This document shows positions 23,119 through 31,617 of a stretch of 64,000 nucleotides of DNA, piece after piece. The DNA is from Nocardioides astragali. GTDB lineage: Bacteria; Actinomycetota; Actinomycetes; Propionibacteriales; Nocardioidaceae. The stretch spans positions 62,001 to 126,000 of the forward strand of contig NZ_JAFMZM010000006.1 of NCBI RefSeq assembly GCF_024436375.1, given 5' to 3'. Positions within the stretch are counted from its first letter, which is position 1, and the number at the start of each line of letters is the position of its first letter. The position numbers were made by a program, and so were the translations under genes. Under the pieces are notes generated by a model. It was not told the origin of the DNA. It worked only from the letters and a program-made list of their open reading frames with translations, and did not search any database.

Positions 23119-23702
23119 GCAGCAACGACAGTGACCGAGGCCCCTGGGACGAGATTCCCCGGGGCCTCGGTCTCGTTCTGGACGAGGAGCGCGGGTCGCT
23201 TCCCTACGCCCTCCTCCACGGCGAGGCCCTCGTCGCCTGCGCGGCATGGGCGCTCGGGGACTCCGGTGTCGACATCGTCGATGCCACGGTCGAGTGGTCC
23301 GGCCTCGCCGACGCGGGCCGGCACGTCGTCCTGCACGACTCGCTCTGCCCGATGACGCCTCCGTCCTTCATCGCCGCGTGCCTCGACCGTGCCCGCACCT
23401 CCGGGCACGCAGTCGTCGGCGTCCGGCCGGTCACCGACACGGTGAAGGTGGTGGCGCACGGCCTGGTCGGCGACACGGTCGACCGTGAGGGCCTCGTCGC
23501 GATCACCTCCCCGCTCGTGATCCCGGCGGACGTCGTGGCCGCGCTGGCGCAGCGTCCTTCGTCCGACCTGGCCTCGGCGGTGGCGGACCTGGCTGCCGCT
23601 GGGCACACCGTCGAGACCCTCGTCGCGCCCGCGGAGGGCCGACGAGTCACCTCGCCCGAGGACGTGAGGGTGCTCGATGCCCTCACGGCCGGGCCGGGCT
23701 GA
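23115..23702 (+). CDS. IspD-like protein lacking the nucleotide-binding N-terminus (CTG start likely)
   Basis: 195-aa frame with high GC3 coding character throughout. The segment around HVVLHDSLCPMTPPSFIAAC ... AVVGVRPVTDTVKVV mirrors the IspD block that normally reads V-HDaARP-t, and the C-terminal RVTSPEDVRVLDAL mirrors IspD K-T-PeDL. The IspD N-terminal GxGxR...K loop is absent, so the usual CTP chemistry is unlikely. No ATG, GTG or TTG occurs in frame between the last upstream stop (23004) and ATG 23352, yet the similarity begins well before 23352. The CTG at 23115 overlapping the carD stop (CTGA) is therefore the best start. The gene is convergent with, and overlaps by 20 nt, the intact ispD. 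Confidence 0.6.
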   Translation: MSSNDSDRGPWDEIPRGLGLVLDEERGSLPYALLHGEALVACAAWALGDSGVDIVDATVEWSGLADAGRHVVLHDSLCPMTPPSFIAACLDRARTSGHAVVGVRPVTDTVKVVAHGLVGDTVDREGLVAITSPLVIPADVVAALAQRPSSDLASAVADLAAAGHTVETLVAPAEGRRVTSPEDVRVLDALTAGPG

Positions 23703-24381
23703 CCCCCGTCAGGCTGAGCTCGACCGCGAGCGCCAGGTCCTCGGGGAAGGTGACCTTGAGGTTGAGAGCGCTGCTCGGGACGGCGGCGACGGCGACCTCG
23801 CGGTAGGCGGTGACGCAGGCGGCGGTGTCAGTGCCCTCGAACCCGTCTGCGGCTGCCTGCCGGTAGGCCGCAAGCACCTCGGTGGCGCGGAACGCCTGCG
23901 GCGTCTGGACGGCGCCCACCTCACCGCTCACCGGGGTCAGGTCCGCGTGGAGCAGGTGCCCCACCGGCACCACGGGGATCGCCCCACCGAGCTCTCGACC
24001 GGCCTCGATGACGGCCTGCCAGAGGCCGACGGAGGCCAGCGGACGCGCTCCGTCATGGACGACCACGACGTCGACCTCGCCGGAGGCGATGTCGTCGGCG
24101 ACGACCTGAATGGCCGCCCATTCGGAGGCGTGTCGCGTGGACCCGCCGTCCACCACGAGCGCCTCGCGCTCGCCCAGGTGCGGCGCGACCGCCGCCTCGA
24201 CGTCGGCCCGGTCCTCCGGGCGCACCACGAGCACGAGTCGACGTACATCGGGGAGGGCGAGGGCAGCCCGCACCGACCACACCAGCACCGGCGCGTCCCG
24301 GAGCGGGAGGAGGACCTTGTTGACCTCGGCCCCGACCCGGCTTCCCGAGCCGGCGGCGAGGATGACGACAGCCGCCGACAT
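23683..24381 (-). CDS. ispD: 2-C-methyl-D-erythritol 4-phosphate cytidylyltransferase
   Basis: 232-aa IspD, third step of the MEP isoprenoid pathway (CTP + MEP to CDP-ME). The nucleotide loop is intact: AAVVILAAGSGSRVG with Lys in EVNKVLLPLRDAPVL; then VVVVHDGARPLASVGLW, VQTPQAFRATEVL, GTDTAACV and the C-terminal LKVTFPEDLALA. The start at 24381 overlaps the ispF stop by one base (TGATG). This full-length gene sits on the opposite strand to carD, whereas a degenerate IspD-like frame occupies the usual place after carD. Confidence 0.94.
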   Translation of the reverse strand: MSAAVVILAAGSGSRVGAEVNKVLLPLRDAPVLVWSVRAALALPDVRRLVLVVRPEDRADVEAAVAPHLGEREALVVDGGSTRHASEWAAIQVVADDIASGEVDVVVVHDGARPLASVGLWQAVIEAGRELGGAIPVVPVGHLLHADLTPVSGEVGAVQTPQAFRATEVLAAYRQAAADGFEGTDTAACVTAYREVAVAAVPSSALNLKVTFPEDLALAVELSLTGVSPARP

Positions 24382-24866
24382 CAGCGGACGACCAGCGCAG
24401 TGGCGATCGCCGCGACGCCCTCGCCGCGCCCGGTGAGACCGAGCCCGTCGGTCGTGGTGGCGGAGACGCTGACCGGTGCGCCGACGGCGGCCGAGAGCGC
24501 GGTCGCGGCCTCGTCGCGGCGGGGCCCTAGGCGGGGGACGTTGCCGATCACCTGGACGGCCACGTTGCCGATCTCCCAGCCCGCGGCGCGCACTCGGCGT
24601 GCCGTCTCCGCGAGCAGGGCCGCGCCGGACGCGCCCGCCCACTCGGGCTCGGCCGTGCCGAAGTTGCTGCCGAGGTCACCCAGGCCCGCGGCCGAGAGGA
24701 GCGCGTCGCACGCCGCGTGCGCGGCCACGTCGCCGTCCGAGTGGCCCTCCAGCCCGGCCGGCTCGTCCGGCCAGGCGAGCCCGGCGAGGTGCATCGGCAC
24801 GCCCTCCACCAGGCGGTGCACGTCGGTGCCGATGCCGATGCGGGGTCCGGGGCGGGGGGTGGTCAC
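24381..24866 (-). CDS. ispF: 2-C-methyl-D-erythritol 2,4-cyclodiphosphate synthase
   Basis: 161-aa IspF, making MEcPP from CDP-ME 2-phosphate. Metal ligands are in GIGTDVHRL and EGHSDGDVAAHAACDALL; the remaining conserved LGDLGSNFG and ATTTDGLGLTGRGEG segments are complete. Start GTG at 24866 is supported by minus-strand CATGAT (24878-24873) at 6 nt, which would give a leaderless ispF-ispD mRNA. It is divergent from the molybdopterin oxidoreductase gene, with both promoters in 37 bp. Confidence 0.94.
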   Translation of the reverse strand: MTTPRPGPRIGIGTDVHRLVEGVPMHLAGLAWPDEPAGLEGHSDGDVAAHAACDALLSAAGLGDLGSNFGTAEPEWAGASGAALLAETARRVRAAGWEIGNVAVQVIGNVPRLGPRRDEAATALSAAVGAPVSVSATTTDGLGLTGRGEGVAAIATALVVR

Positions 24867-24903
24867 GTCGGCATCATGCCCGAGGGGGAGACAGAATGGA
24901 CGC

Positions 24904-26421
24904 GTGACCACTCGCCGTATGCACTGGGTGCTGGCCGGAGTCCTCGCCGGGCTCGCCGGACTGGCGACCAGCTATGCCACGGCGATGGTCCTCACCATCC
25001 GCGAATCCCCCGTGGTGGCCGTGGCCGAGGAGCTGATCAAGGTCACGCCCGGCGCGGTCGCCGAGCGAGCCATCGCGGTCCTGGGGCACTACGACAAGCC
25101 GGCCCTCGTGCTCGGCATCCTCCTGTTCCTGCTGGTGTGCTTCGCGGGAGCCGGACTGCTGGCCCGCGGCGGCTGGTGGCGACCCGTCCTGGTGTGGTGC
25201 GCGCTGGCCGGCCTCGGCCTCGCAGCGGTCCTGGTCCAGCGGGGCGCCGGGGTGGTCGACGCGCTGCCGGTGGTCGTGGGTCTGCTCACCTGGATCACCG
25301 TCCACTCCGCACTCACCGACGCCCTCCACCGCGGGCAGCGCCGCCCCGACCTCGAGTCCCACGAGCGACGGGTCTTCCTCATGGTGGCGGGTGCGATCAC
25401 GGCGGCCTCCGTCGGCATCGCTGTCGCGGGCCGCTTCGTCGGCGCGGGACGGCGTCACGTCGAGCAGAGCCGCCGGCTGCTGCGCATCCCCGGAGTCACG
25501 CGCCGCCAGGCGCCACCGGCCACCTCGCTCGGCGTGAAGGGGATCGCCCCCTGGCAGACTCCCAACGAGGACTTCTACCGGATCGACACCACGATCGCCC
25601 CGCCGACGATCGAGCCCGAGGAGTGGTCGCTGCGCATCCACGGACTCGTCGAGCGCGAGCTGACGCTGAGCTTCACCGACCTGGTGGCGCGTCGGATGAC
25701 GGAGTCGTGGATCACCCTCAACTGCGTGAGCAACAAGGTCGGCGGCGGCCTGGTGGGCAACGCGCGCTGGAGCGGCGTACGCATCGCCGACCTGCTGGCC
25801 GGCCTCGGCGTGAGCGACGAGGCCGACTGCGTGCTGCAGACCTCGCACGACGGCTGGTTCTGCGCGACGCCGCTGACCACCCTGACCGACGACCGCGACG
25901 CGATGCTGGCGGTCGCCATGAACGGGCGTCCGCTCCCGATCGAGCACGGCTTCCCCGTCCGGACGATCGTGCCGGGCCTCTACGGCTACGTCTCGGCCAC
26001 CAAGTGGGTCGTCGACCTGGAGGTCAGCACGTTCGAGCGGTCTGTGGGCTTCTGGACCACCAAGGGCTGGTCCGCCGAGGGGCCGGTCAAGATCGCCTCA
26101 CGCATCGACGTGCCCCGCTCCGGTGACGAGGTCCCGGCCGGCGAGGTCACCGTCGGCGGGGTCGCCTGGCACCAGCAGACCGGCATCGAGGCCGTCGAGG
26201 TGCAGGTCGACGGCGGGGAGTGGGCGACGGCCGCCCTCGGGCGCGTGCCCTCAGTGGACACCTGGGTCCAGTGGGCCGTCACCCTGGACGTGCCCGAGGG
26301 GGACCACGAGGTCCGGGTGCGCGCGATCGGCAAGGACGGCGACACCCAGACCAGCGTCGAACGCGCGCCCGACCCTGACGGCTCGACAGGGCTCCACACG
26401 ATCGAGATCAGTGCGGTCTGA
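24904..26421 (+). CDS. Membrane-anchored sulfite-oxidase-type molybdopterin oxidoreductase
   Basis: 505 aa. The N-terminal ~180 residues hold four to five membrane helices (LAGVLAGLAGLATSYATAMV, ALVLGILLFLLVCFAGAG, RPVLVWCALAGLGLAAVLV, and a last helix VFLMVAGAITAASVGIAVAG). A sulfite-oxidase Moco domain follows: NEDFYRIDT, the Mo-ligand Cys in WITLNCVSNKVGG, ARWSGVRIADLL and GYVSATKWVVDLEV. A C-terminal Ig-like dimerisation domain ends the protein. The catalytic domain probably faces outside; the substrate and electron acceptor are unknown. Start GTG 24904 follows a -10-like CAGAAT (24892-24897) at 6 nt. Confidence 0.87.
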   Translation: MTTRRMHWVLAGVLAGLAGLATSYATAMVLTIRESPVVAVAEELIKVTPGAVAERAIAVLGHYDKPALVLGILLFLLVCFAGAGLLARGGWWRPVLVWCALAGLGLAAVLVQRGAGVVDALPVVVGLLTWITVHSALTDALHRGQRRPDLESHERRVFLMVAGAITAASVGIAVAGRFVGAGRRHVEQSRRLLRIPGVTRRQAPPATSLGVKGIAPWQTPNEDFYRIDTTIAPPTIEPEEWSLRIHGLVERELTLSFTDLVARRMTESWITLNCVSNKVGGGLVGNARWSGVRIADLLAGLGVSDEADCVLQTSHDGWFCATPLTTLTDDRDAMLAVAMNGRPLPIEHGFPVRTIVPGLYGYVSATKWVVDLEVSTFERSVGFWTTKGWSAEGPVKIASRIDVPRSGDEVPAGEVTVGGVAWHQQTGIEAVEVQVDGGEWATAALGRVPSVDTWVQWAVTLDVPEGDHEVRVRAIGKDGDTQTSVERAPDPDGSTGLHTIEISAV

Positions 26422-26435
26422 CCTCGCCTGAGGCC

Positions 26436-27695
26436 TCAGCCGTTGCGGATGACGTACGCCGTCCCGCCCGAGGCCGCGATCCAGGTCCGCTCGAACTGTG
26501 CGCGGTCGTAGACCCTGCGGACCTCGGCGTTGGTGGCGCCGGCCGGGTCGTTGACGACCACGTCGCCGTCGGCCTCGAAGCCGACCACGACGAGCAGGTG
26601 GCCGTTGCTGGCCGAGATCGGCGCGCCGGTGAGCTGGTTGCGCTGGAACGCGATGGAGACGACGAGCGGCACGCCGGCGGCGATGTAGTCCTCGGCCTCG
26701 CGCAGGTCGTGCAGCCGCGTGACGTAGGAGTCGCCGGCGACGAGGGTGGCGGCGTAGGCGGTGTTGAAGGCCCAGTTGCCAGTGCCGTCGTAGCCGTGGT
26801 CGAAGACCATCTTGGCGGTGTGGTCGACGACCGGGTCGGCGTGGCCGGCGGTGATCCCGGTCGGGGCGGGGGAGATGCCGTAGTAGCCGAGGACCATGGC
26901 CGTCGAGGTCGGGGAGCACCATGCCTCGCCGCCACCGCCCCACTGCGGATAGTGCCCGCTGTGGACCATCTGGGAGTACGCCGGGACCGGCAGCACGGTT
27001 CCGGCCGCGGGTCCGGGCTTCGAGGTCGGTCGAGGAGCGGACTCATCCGCCGAAGCCACTGCGCCGACGCGCTCCAGGCTGACGCCGAGGCTGGACCCCC
27101 TCGGCCGCAGCAGTGACACCCGGACCTGCCAGGAGGCGACCGCACTCGCGGCGCGCCAGGTGTCGACGTTGACCTGGCCCAGGTCGTCGGTCTGGCCGGA
27201 GTAGGTCGTGCGGGGGACGGGACGGTTGGTGCGGGACCAGTCGGCCACCGTGTCCCAGCTGCCGGTGGTGCCGTCGGCGCTGCGACCGCGCACCTCGACC
27301 CGCACCAGGCTCTTCCCGGGAGCGGTGGCCTCCCAGCTCGGGACGAGAGAGGTGGCGCCGAAACCGGGCGTGGCCCACGGAGAGGTCCAGGTCCCTGCCT
27401 CGTAGGCACGGCCGGCTACGGTGCGCGGCTTCGCGTCCAGGAGCGACACCTGGCCCCGGCCGAGCTTGAGGCCGCGGCGGGTGCCCGCCTTGAGCTCGGC
27501 GTAGCTGCTCCACGAGGTGTGGAGGACCTGCGGCGTCGCTCGCTGGCGCGCGTCGGCGTACGACGTCTCCGCGCCGGCGGGGGCGACCGCGACAGGGCTC
27601 AACAGCAGAGGAAGGAGCAGGGCGAGGGAGGCGGCGGGGCGTCGGAGCACCGCCCGACGATAACTCTCATCGATCACTTTCGTCCCACAAGTCAC
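26436..27695 (-). CDS. Exported C39-like cysteine peptidase domain protein
   Basis: 419 aa with a signal peptide (ASLALLLPLLLSPVAVAPAGA). The middle region is a beta-rich domain of ~200 aa (RGLKLGRGQVSLLDAKP, VRVEVRGRSADGTTGSWDTV). The C-terminal ~180 aa is a papain-like C39/peptidase_C39_2 domain: catalytic Cys in GEAWCSPTSTAMVLGYYG, and the His/Asp region NGHLLVVVGFEADGDVVVNDP. It may cleave peptides or bind cell-wall material outside the cell. GTG at 27695 is the outermost start; GTG at 27677 also leaves an intact signal peptide. It is convergent with the Mo-oxidoreductase gene, 14 nt apart. Confidence 0.8.
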   Translation of the reverse strand: MTCGTKVIDESYRRAVLRRPAASLALLLPLLLSPVAVAPAGAETSYADARQRATPQVLHTSWSSYAELKAGTRRGLKLGRGQVSLLDAKPRTVAGRAYEAGTWTSPWATPGFGATSLVPSWEATAPGKSLVRVEVRGRSADGTTGSWDTVADWSRTNRPVPRTTYSGQTDDLGQVNVDTWRAASAVASWQVRVSLLRPRGSSLGVSLERVGAVASADESAPRPTSKPGPAAGTVLPVPAYSQMVHSGHYPQWGGGGEAWCSPTSTAMVLGYYGISPAPTGITAGHADPVVDHTAKMVFDHGYDGTGNWAFNTAYAATLVAGDSYVTRLHDLREAEDYIAAGVPLVVSIAFQRNQLTGAPISASNGHLLVVVGFEADGDVVVNDPAGATNAEVRRVYDRAQFERTWIAASGGTAYVIRNG

Positions 27696-27744
27696 AAGGT
27701 CCAGCGAATCGGGGCCGGAACGTCGCCGCCCCTAGACTTGCCGG

Positions 27745-29145
27745 GTGACTCTGAGGCTGCACGACACCGCTGCTCGCGAGACCCGCGACTTCGTCCCACT
27801 GGTCGACGGCAAGGCGGGCATCTACGTGTGCGGGCTGACGGTCCAGTCGGAGCCGCACGTCGGCCACGTGCGGTCGGCGGTCAACTTCGACGTGCTGCGG
27901 CGCTGGCTCACCGCCAACGGCTACGACGTCGACTTCATCCGCAACGTCACCGACATCGACGACAAGATCCTGGCCAAGTCCCAGGAGCAGGGCGTCCACT
28001 GGTACGCCCTCGCCGCGGCGATGAAGCGCGAGCTCGACTCCGCTCTGGCGGCGATCAACGTGCTCCCACCGACGTACGAGCCGGGCGCCACCGGTCACGT
28101 CCCGGAGATCGTCGAGCTCGTCGAGCAGCTCATCGCACGGGGGCACGCCTACCCCGCCGAGGACGGCAGCGGAGACGTCTACTTCGACGTGCGCAGCTGG
28201 CCGTCGTACGGCGAGCTCACCCGGCAGCGCCTCGAGGACATGGAGCCCGCCGGCGACGCCGACCCGCGCGGCAAGCGCGACCCTCGCGACTTCGCGCTGT
28301 GGAAGGGCTGGAAGAAGGAGACCGAGCCGCAGACCGCGGCCTGGCCCTCCCCCTGGGGTCCAGGGCGCCCCGGTTGGCACATCGAGTGCTCGGCGATGGC
28401 CGGCAAGTACCTCGGTCCCGCCTTCGACATCCACGGCGGCGGCGTCGACCTGCGCTTCCCCCACCACGAGAACGAGCAGGCCCAGTCCCGCGCGGCCGGC
28501 CGGCCGTTCGCGTCCTTCTGGCTGCACAACGCCTGGATCACCACGGCCGGGGAGAAGATGAGCAAGTCGCTCGGCAACTCCCTGCTGATCCCGGAGGTGC
28601 TCAAGCGGGTGCGCGGGATCGAGCTGCGCTACTACATCGTGGCGGCCCACTACCGCTCGCACGTCGAGTTCAGCTTCGAGGCGCTCGACGACGCCGCGAC
28701 CGCGTTCCGCCGGATCGAGGACTTCCTCGGCCGTGCCGCCCCGGTGGTCGGCAACTGGTTCGCGGCCCTGCCCGACGCGTTCATCTCCGCGATGGACGAC
28801 GACCTCGGGACGCCTGCGGCCGTCGCGGTCATCCACGAGTCCATCCGCGAGGGCAACCGGCTGCTTGCCGACGGCGCCTCGGACGCCCTGAGCCAGAAGT
28901 TCGGCGAGGTCATCGCCATGCTCGACGTGCTCGGCCTCAACCCCGCCGACGAGGCGTGGGCCGACGGCGGCTCGGACGACAAGCTCACCGATGTCGTCGA
29001 CGCCCTCGTGAAGGGGCTGCTCGCCGAGCGGACGGCCGCGCGCGAGGCGAAGGACTGGGCACGTGCCGATGCCATCCGAGACCAGATCAAGGCGGCCGGC
29101 GTCGAGGTCGAGGACACCCCGACCGGCCCGAAGTGGAGCGTGTGA
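27745..29145 (+). CDS. cysS: Cysteinyl-tRNA synthetase
   Basis: 466-aa class I aminoacyl-tRNA synthetase. It has the zinc ligand Cys in YVCGLTVQ, the HIGH motif as EPHVGHVRS, zinc ligands in HIECSAMA and HHENEQAQS, and KMSKS in GEKMSKSLGN. The C-terminal anticodon-binding helices end with ARADAIRDQIKAAGVEVED. Start GTG at 27745 is preceded by TAGACT (27733-27738) at 6 nt, a leaderless layout. The rlmB gene starts 2 nt after the stop, as in many actinobacteria. I favour CysS over MshC because of length and the full anticodon-binding domain. Confidence 0.95.
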   Translation: MTLRLHDTAARETRDFVPLVDGKAGIYVCGLTVQSEPHVGHVRSAVNFDVLRRWLTANGYDVDFIRNVTDIDDKILAKSQEQGVHWYALAAAMKRELDSALAAINVLPPTYEPGATGHVPEIVELVEQLIARGHAYPAEDGSGDVYFDVRSWPSYGELTRQRLEDMEPAGDADPRGKRDPRDFALWKGWKKETEPQTAAWPSPWGPGRPGWHIECSAMAGKYLGPAFDIHGGGVDLRFPHHENEQAQSRAAGRPFASFWLHNAWITTAGEKMSKSLGNSLLIPEVLKRVRGIELRYYIVAAHYRSHVEFSFEALDDAATAFRRIEDFLGRAAPVVGNWFAALPDAFISAMDDDLGTPAAVAVIHESIREGNRLLADGASDALSQKFGEVIAMLDVLGLNPADEAWADGGSDDKLTDVVDALVKGLLAERTAAREAKDWARADAIRDQIKAAGVEVEDTPTGPKWSV

Positions 29146-29146
29146 C

Positions 29147-30112
29147 GTGGCTGGCAATTCCAAGCGCAAAGGCGCGATCAAGAAGACCGGCAAGGGCAAC
29201 CCCACCGCCGGTTCCGGAGGCCGCGTGCGCCGTGGGCTGGAGGGCAGGGGCCCAACGCCGAAGGCCAAGGACCGGCCCTACCACCAGGCGCACAAGGATG
29301 CGGCCAAGGCGGAGCGCGCGAAGGCCAAGCAGGGCACCCGGCGGCGTACGGCCTCCGACGCGGAGTGGGCCGCCGGGCGCAACTCGGTCGTCGAGCTCCT
29401 GCGCGGTGGTGTCCCGGTGACTGCGATCTACGTCGCCGAGGGCGCCGAGCGCGACAACCGGCTGCGCGAGGCCTTCAAGCTCGCCGCCGAGCAGGGCCTC
29501 AAGCTGCTCGAGGTCACCCGCAACGAGATGGACCGGATGACCGGGGGCGCCGTCCACCAGGGCCTCGCGGCCCGGCTGCCGTCGTACGAGTACGCGCACG
29601 CGGACGACCTGCTCGACCGCGCGACCGAGGCCAAGGAGCCGGCGCTGATCGTGGCGCTCGACTCGGTCACCGACCCGCGCAACCTCGGTGCCGTGGTGCG
29701 CTCGGCGGCCGGCTTCGGCGCGCACGGGGTGCTGATCCCCGAGCGTCGCGCGGCCGGCATGACCGCATCGGCGTGGAAGACCAGTGCCGGGGCCGCCGCC
29801 CGCCTGCCGATCGCCCAGACCGTCAACCTGACCCGCCAGCTCAAGGCCTACCAGGAGGCGGGGTGCATGGTCGTCGGCCTGGCCGCCGACGGTGACGTCT
29901 CGCTGCCCGAGCTGGTGGCGCCCGGTGGCCTCGCCGAGGGTCCGCTCGTCGTGGTCGTCGGGTCCGAGGGCACCGGGATGGGCCGACTGGTCGCCGAGAC
30001 GTGCGACCAGATCGTCTCGATCCCGATGGCCGGGCAGCTGGAGTCGCTCAACGCCGGCGTGGCGGCCTCGGTCGCCCTCTACGCGATCTCGCAGGCCCGC
30101 CTCCCCGGATGA
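29147..30112 (+). CDS. rlmB: 23S rRNA (guanosine-2'-O-)-methyltransferase RlmB
   Basis: 321-aa SpoU/TrmH-family RNA 2'-O-methyltransferase. The first ~75 residues are a Lys/Arg/Gly-rich disordered tail. The substrate-binding domain follows (WAAGRNSVVELLRGGVPVTAIYVAE). The trefoil-knot SAM domain has DSVTDPRNLGAVVRSAAGFG (motif 1), VVVVGSEGTGMGRLV (motif 2) and IPMAGQLESLNAGVAASVALY (motif 3). It methylates G2251-equivalent 23S rRNA. Start GTG at 29147 lies one base after the cysS stop. The metallophosphoesterase gene overlaps its end (ATGA). Confidence 0.93.
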   Translation: MAGNSKRKGAIKKTGKGNPTAGSGGRVRRGLEGRGPTPKAKDRPYHQAHKDAAKAERAKAKQGTRRRTASDAEWAAGRNSVVELLRGGVPVTAIYVAEGAERDNRLREAFKLAAEQGLKLLEVTRNEMDRMTGGAVHQGLAARLPSYEYAHADDLLDRATEAKEPALIVALDSVTDPRNLGAVVRSAAGFGAHGVLIPERRAAGMTASAWKTSAGAAARLPIAQTVNLTRQLKAYQEAGCMVVGLAADGDVSLPELVAPGGLAEGPLVVVVGSEGTGMGRLVAETCDQIVSIPMAGQLESLNAGVAASVALYAISQARLPG

Positions 30113-31617
30113 GCCTTCCCCACCGGCTGCTGGTCGGCGTCGCCCTCGCTGCGGTGAGCGTGACGCTCGGGTTGCTGGTCGCCGCGTCGCTGTTCCTCAA
30201 CAGCAGCCGGACTGTGGTGCTGGTGGGCCACGACACCGTCGTACGCCCGACGATGGCGCGGGACGCGGTGATCCAGACGGGTCCGCTGCTGCCGGACCTC
30301 CGGCTGCGCGACGTCGGGCCGGTCGGGGTCACCCTCAGCCTCGGCAAGACCGAGGTCGGGTCGATCGAGGAGCTCGTCGATCGCTATGCCTTCATCGCCA
30401 CGGATCCCACGGCCCAGGTGGACAAGGTGCAGGGCGTCGTGGTCGACATGGCGGTCTCGGCCGCCGTGCGCGGGCTCGGCGTGGGGCTGTTGCCGGTGGC
30501 GGTCTTCCTCCTGCTGGGCCGGCACCGTCGCGGCGAGCTGTTCCGCGGGTTGAGGACGAGGCAGGGACTGCTCGCCCTCGTCCTGCTGCTGGCCCTGCCG
30601 CTCCTGATCTGGCAGCCGTGGGAGACGAGCGAGGAGACCCAGGACGACCGGGGCAGCTGGCAGACCCTCGCGGAGCTCGCCGGAGCCACCGTCGTGCTGC
30701 CCGAAGAGGTCCGGGACATCGAGATCCGCACCGGGCCGGTCACCACCCAGACGAAGCGGTTGGTGCTCAGCGCGATCGACACCTACGACAAGAGCAAGGA
30801 GTTCTACTCCGCCGCCGCGGAGGCCGCGGCCGACCTCGACCTCCGGGAGCCCGAGGAGGGCGAGACCGTCGCGCTGCTGGTCAGCGACCGCCACGACAAC
30901 ATCGGCATGGATCGGGTCGCCCGCGCCGTCGGCGAGGCGGGCGGCGCCACGGTCGTGCTCGACGCAGGGGACGACACCTCCACCGGCCAGCCGTGGGAGG
31001 CCTTCAGCCTCGACTCCCTGGCGGGGACGTTCGCCGAGTGGGACCGCTTCGGCATCGCCGGCAACCACGACAACGGCACCTTCGTGCGCACCTACCTCGC
31101 CGACGAGGGCTGGACCATGCTCGACGGCGAGGTCGTCGACGCGCCCTGGGGCGGCACCCTCCTGGGCGTCGACGACCCGCGCAGCAGCGGGCTGGGCAAC
31201 TGGCGCGAGGAGACGGGGCTGAGCTTCACGGAGGTGGGCGAGCGCCTGGCCGACGCCGCGTGCGACGCGGTGGCGGACGGCGACCGGGTGAGCACCGTCC
31301 TGGTGCACGACGCCAACCTCGGTCGCGAGGCGCTCAGCCGCGGCTGCGTCGACCTCGTCCTCGGTGGGCACACGCACGTCCAGGCCGGGCCCGACCCGGT
31401 CGAGGGCGAGGACGGCGCCACCGGCTACACCTGGACCAACGGCACGACCGGCGGGGCGGCGTACGCCATCGCCGTGGGCAGCAAGCCGCGGCGCGACGCG
31501 GAGGTCAGCCTCGTCACCTACGCCGACGGCCGGCCGACCGGGTTGCAGTGGGTGCGGCTGCGCACCGACGGGTCCTGGCTGGTCGGCGAGTGGGAGCCGA
31601 TCACTCCTGCCCCGTGA
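30109..31617 (+). CDS. Membrane-anchored metallophosphoesterase
   Basis: 502 aa. The N-terminus has a membrane helix (LLVGVALAAVSVTLGLLVAASLF), a ~110-aa extracytoplasmic segment, and two further helices near residues 125-180. The C-terminal calcineurin-like phosphoesterase domain shows the metal motifs as SDRHDN (usual D-x-H), DAGDD, GNHDNG, VLVHDAN and GGHTHV. The substrate is unknown; the helix arrangement places the active site outside. The start overlaps the rlmB stop (ATGA). The 3' end overlaps the convergent DUF4032 gene by 17 nt. Confidence 0.83.
   Translation: MSLPHRLLVGVALAAVSVTLGLLVAASLFLNSSRTVVLVGHDTVVRPTMARDAVIQTGPLLPDLRLRDVGPVGVTLSLGKTEVGSIEELVDRYAFIATDPTAQVDKVQGVVVDMAVSAAVRGLGVGLLPVAVFLLLGRHRRGELFRGLRTRQGLLALVLLLALPLLIWQPWETSEETQDDRGSWQTLAELAGATVVLPEEVRDIEIRTGPVTTQTKRLVLSAIDTYDKSKEFYSAAAEAAADLDLREPEEGETVALLVSDRHDNIGMDRVARAVGEAGGATVVLDAGDDTSTGQPWEAFSLDSLAGTFAEWDRFGIAGNHDNGTFVRTYLADEGWTMLDGEVVDAPWGGTLLGVDDPRSSGLGNWREETGLSFTEVGERLADAACDAVADGDRVSTVLVHDANLGREALSRGCVDLVLGGHTHVQAGPDPVEGEDGATGYTWTNGTTGGAAYAIAVGSKPRRDAEVSLVTYADGRPTGLQWVRLRTDGSWLVGEWEPITPAP

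Noticed and set aside
23131..23355. GTG-initiated 74-codon frame after carD
   Set aside because: Out of frame with the IspD-like similarity, with Ser/Arg/Pro-rich shadow composition.
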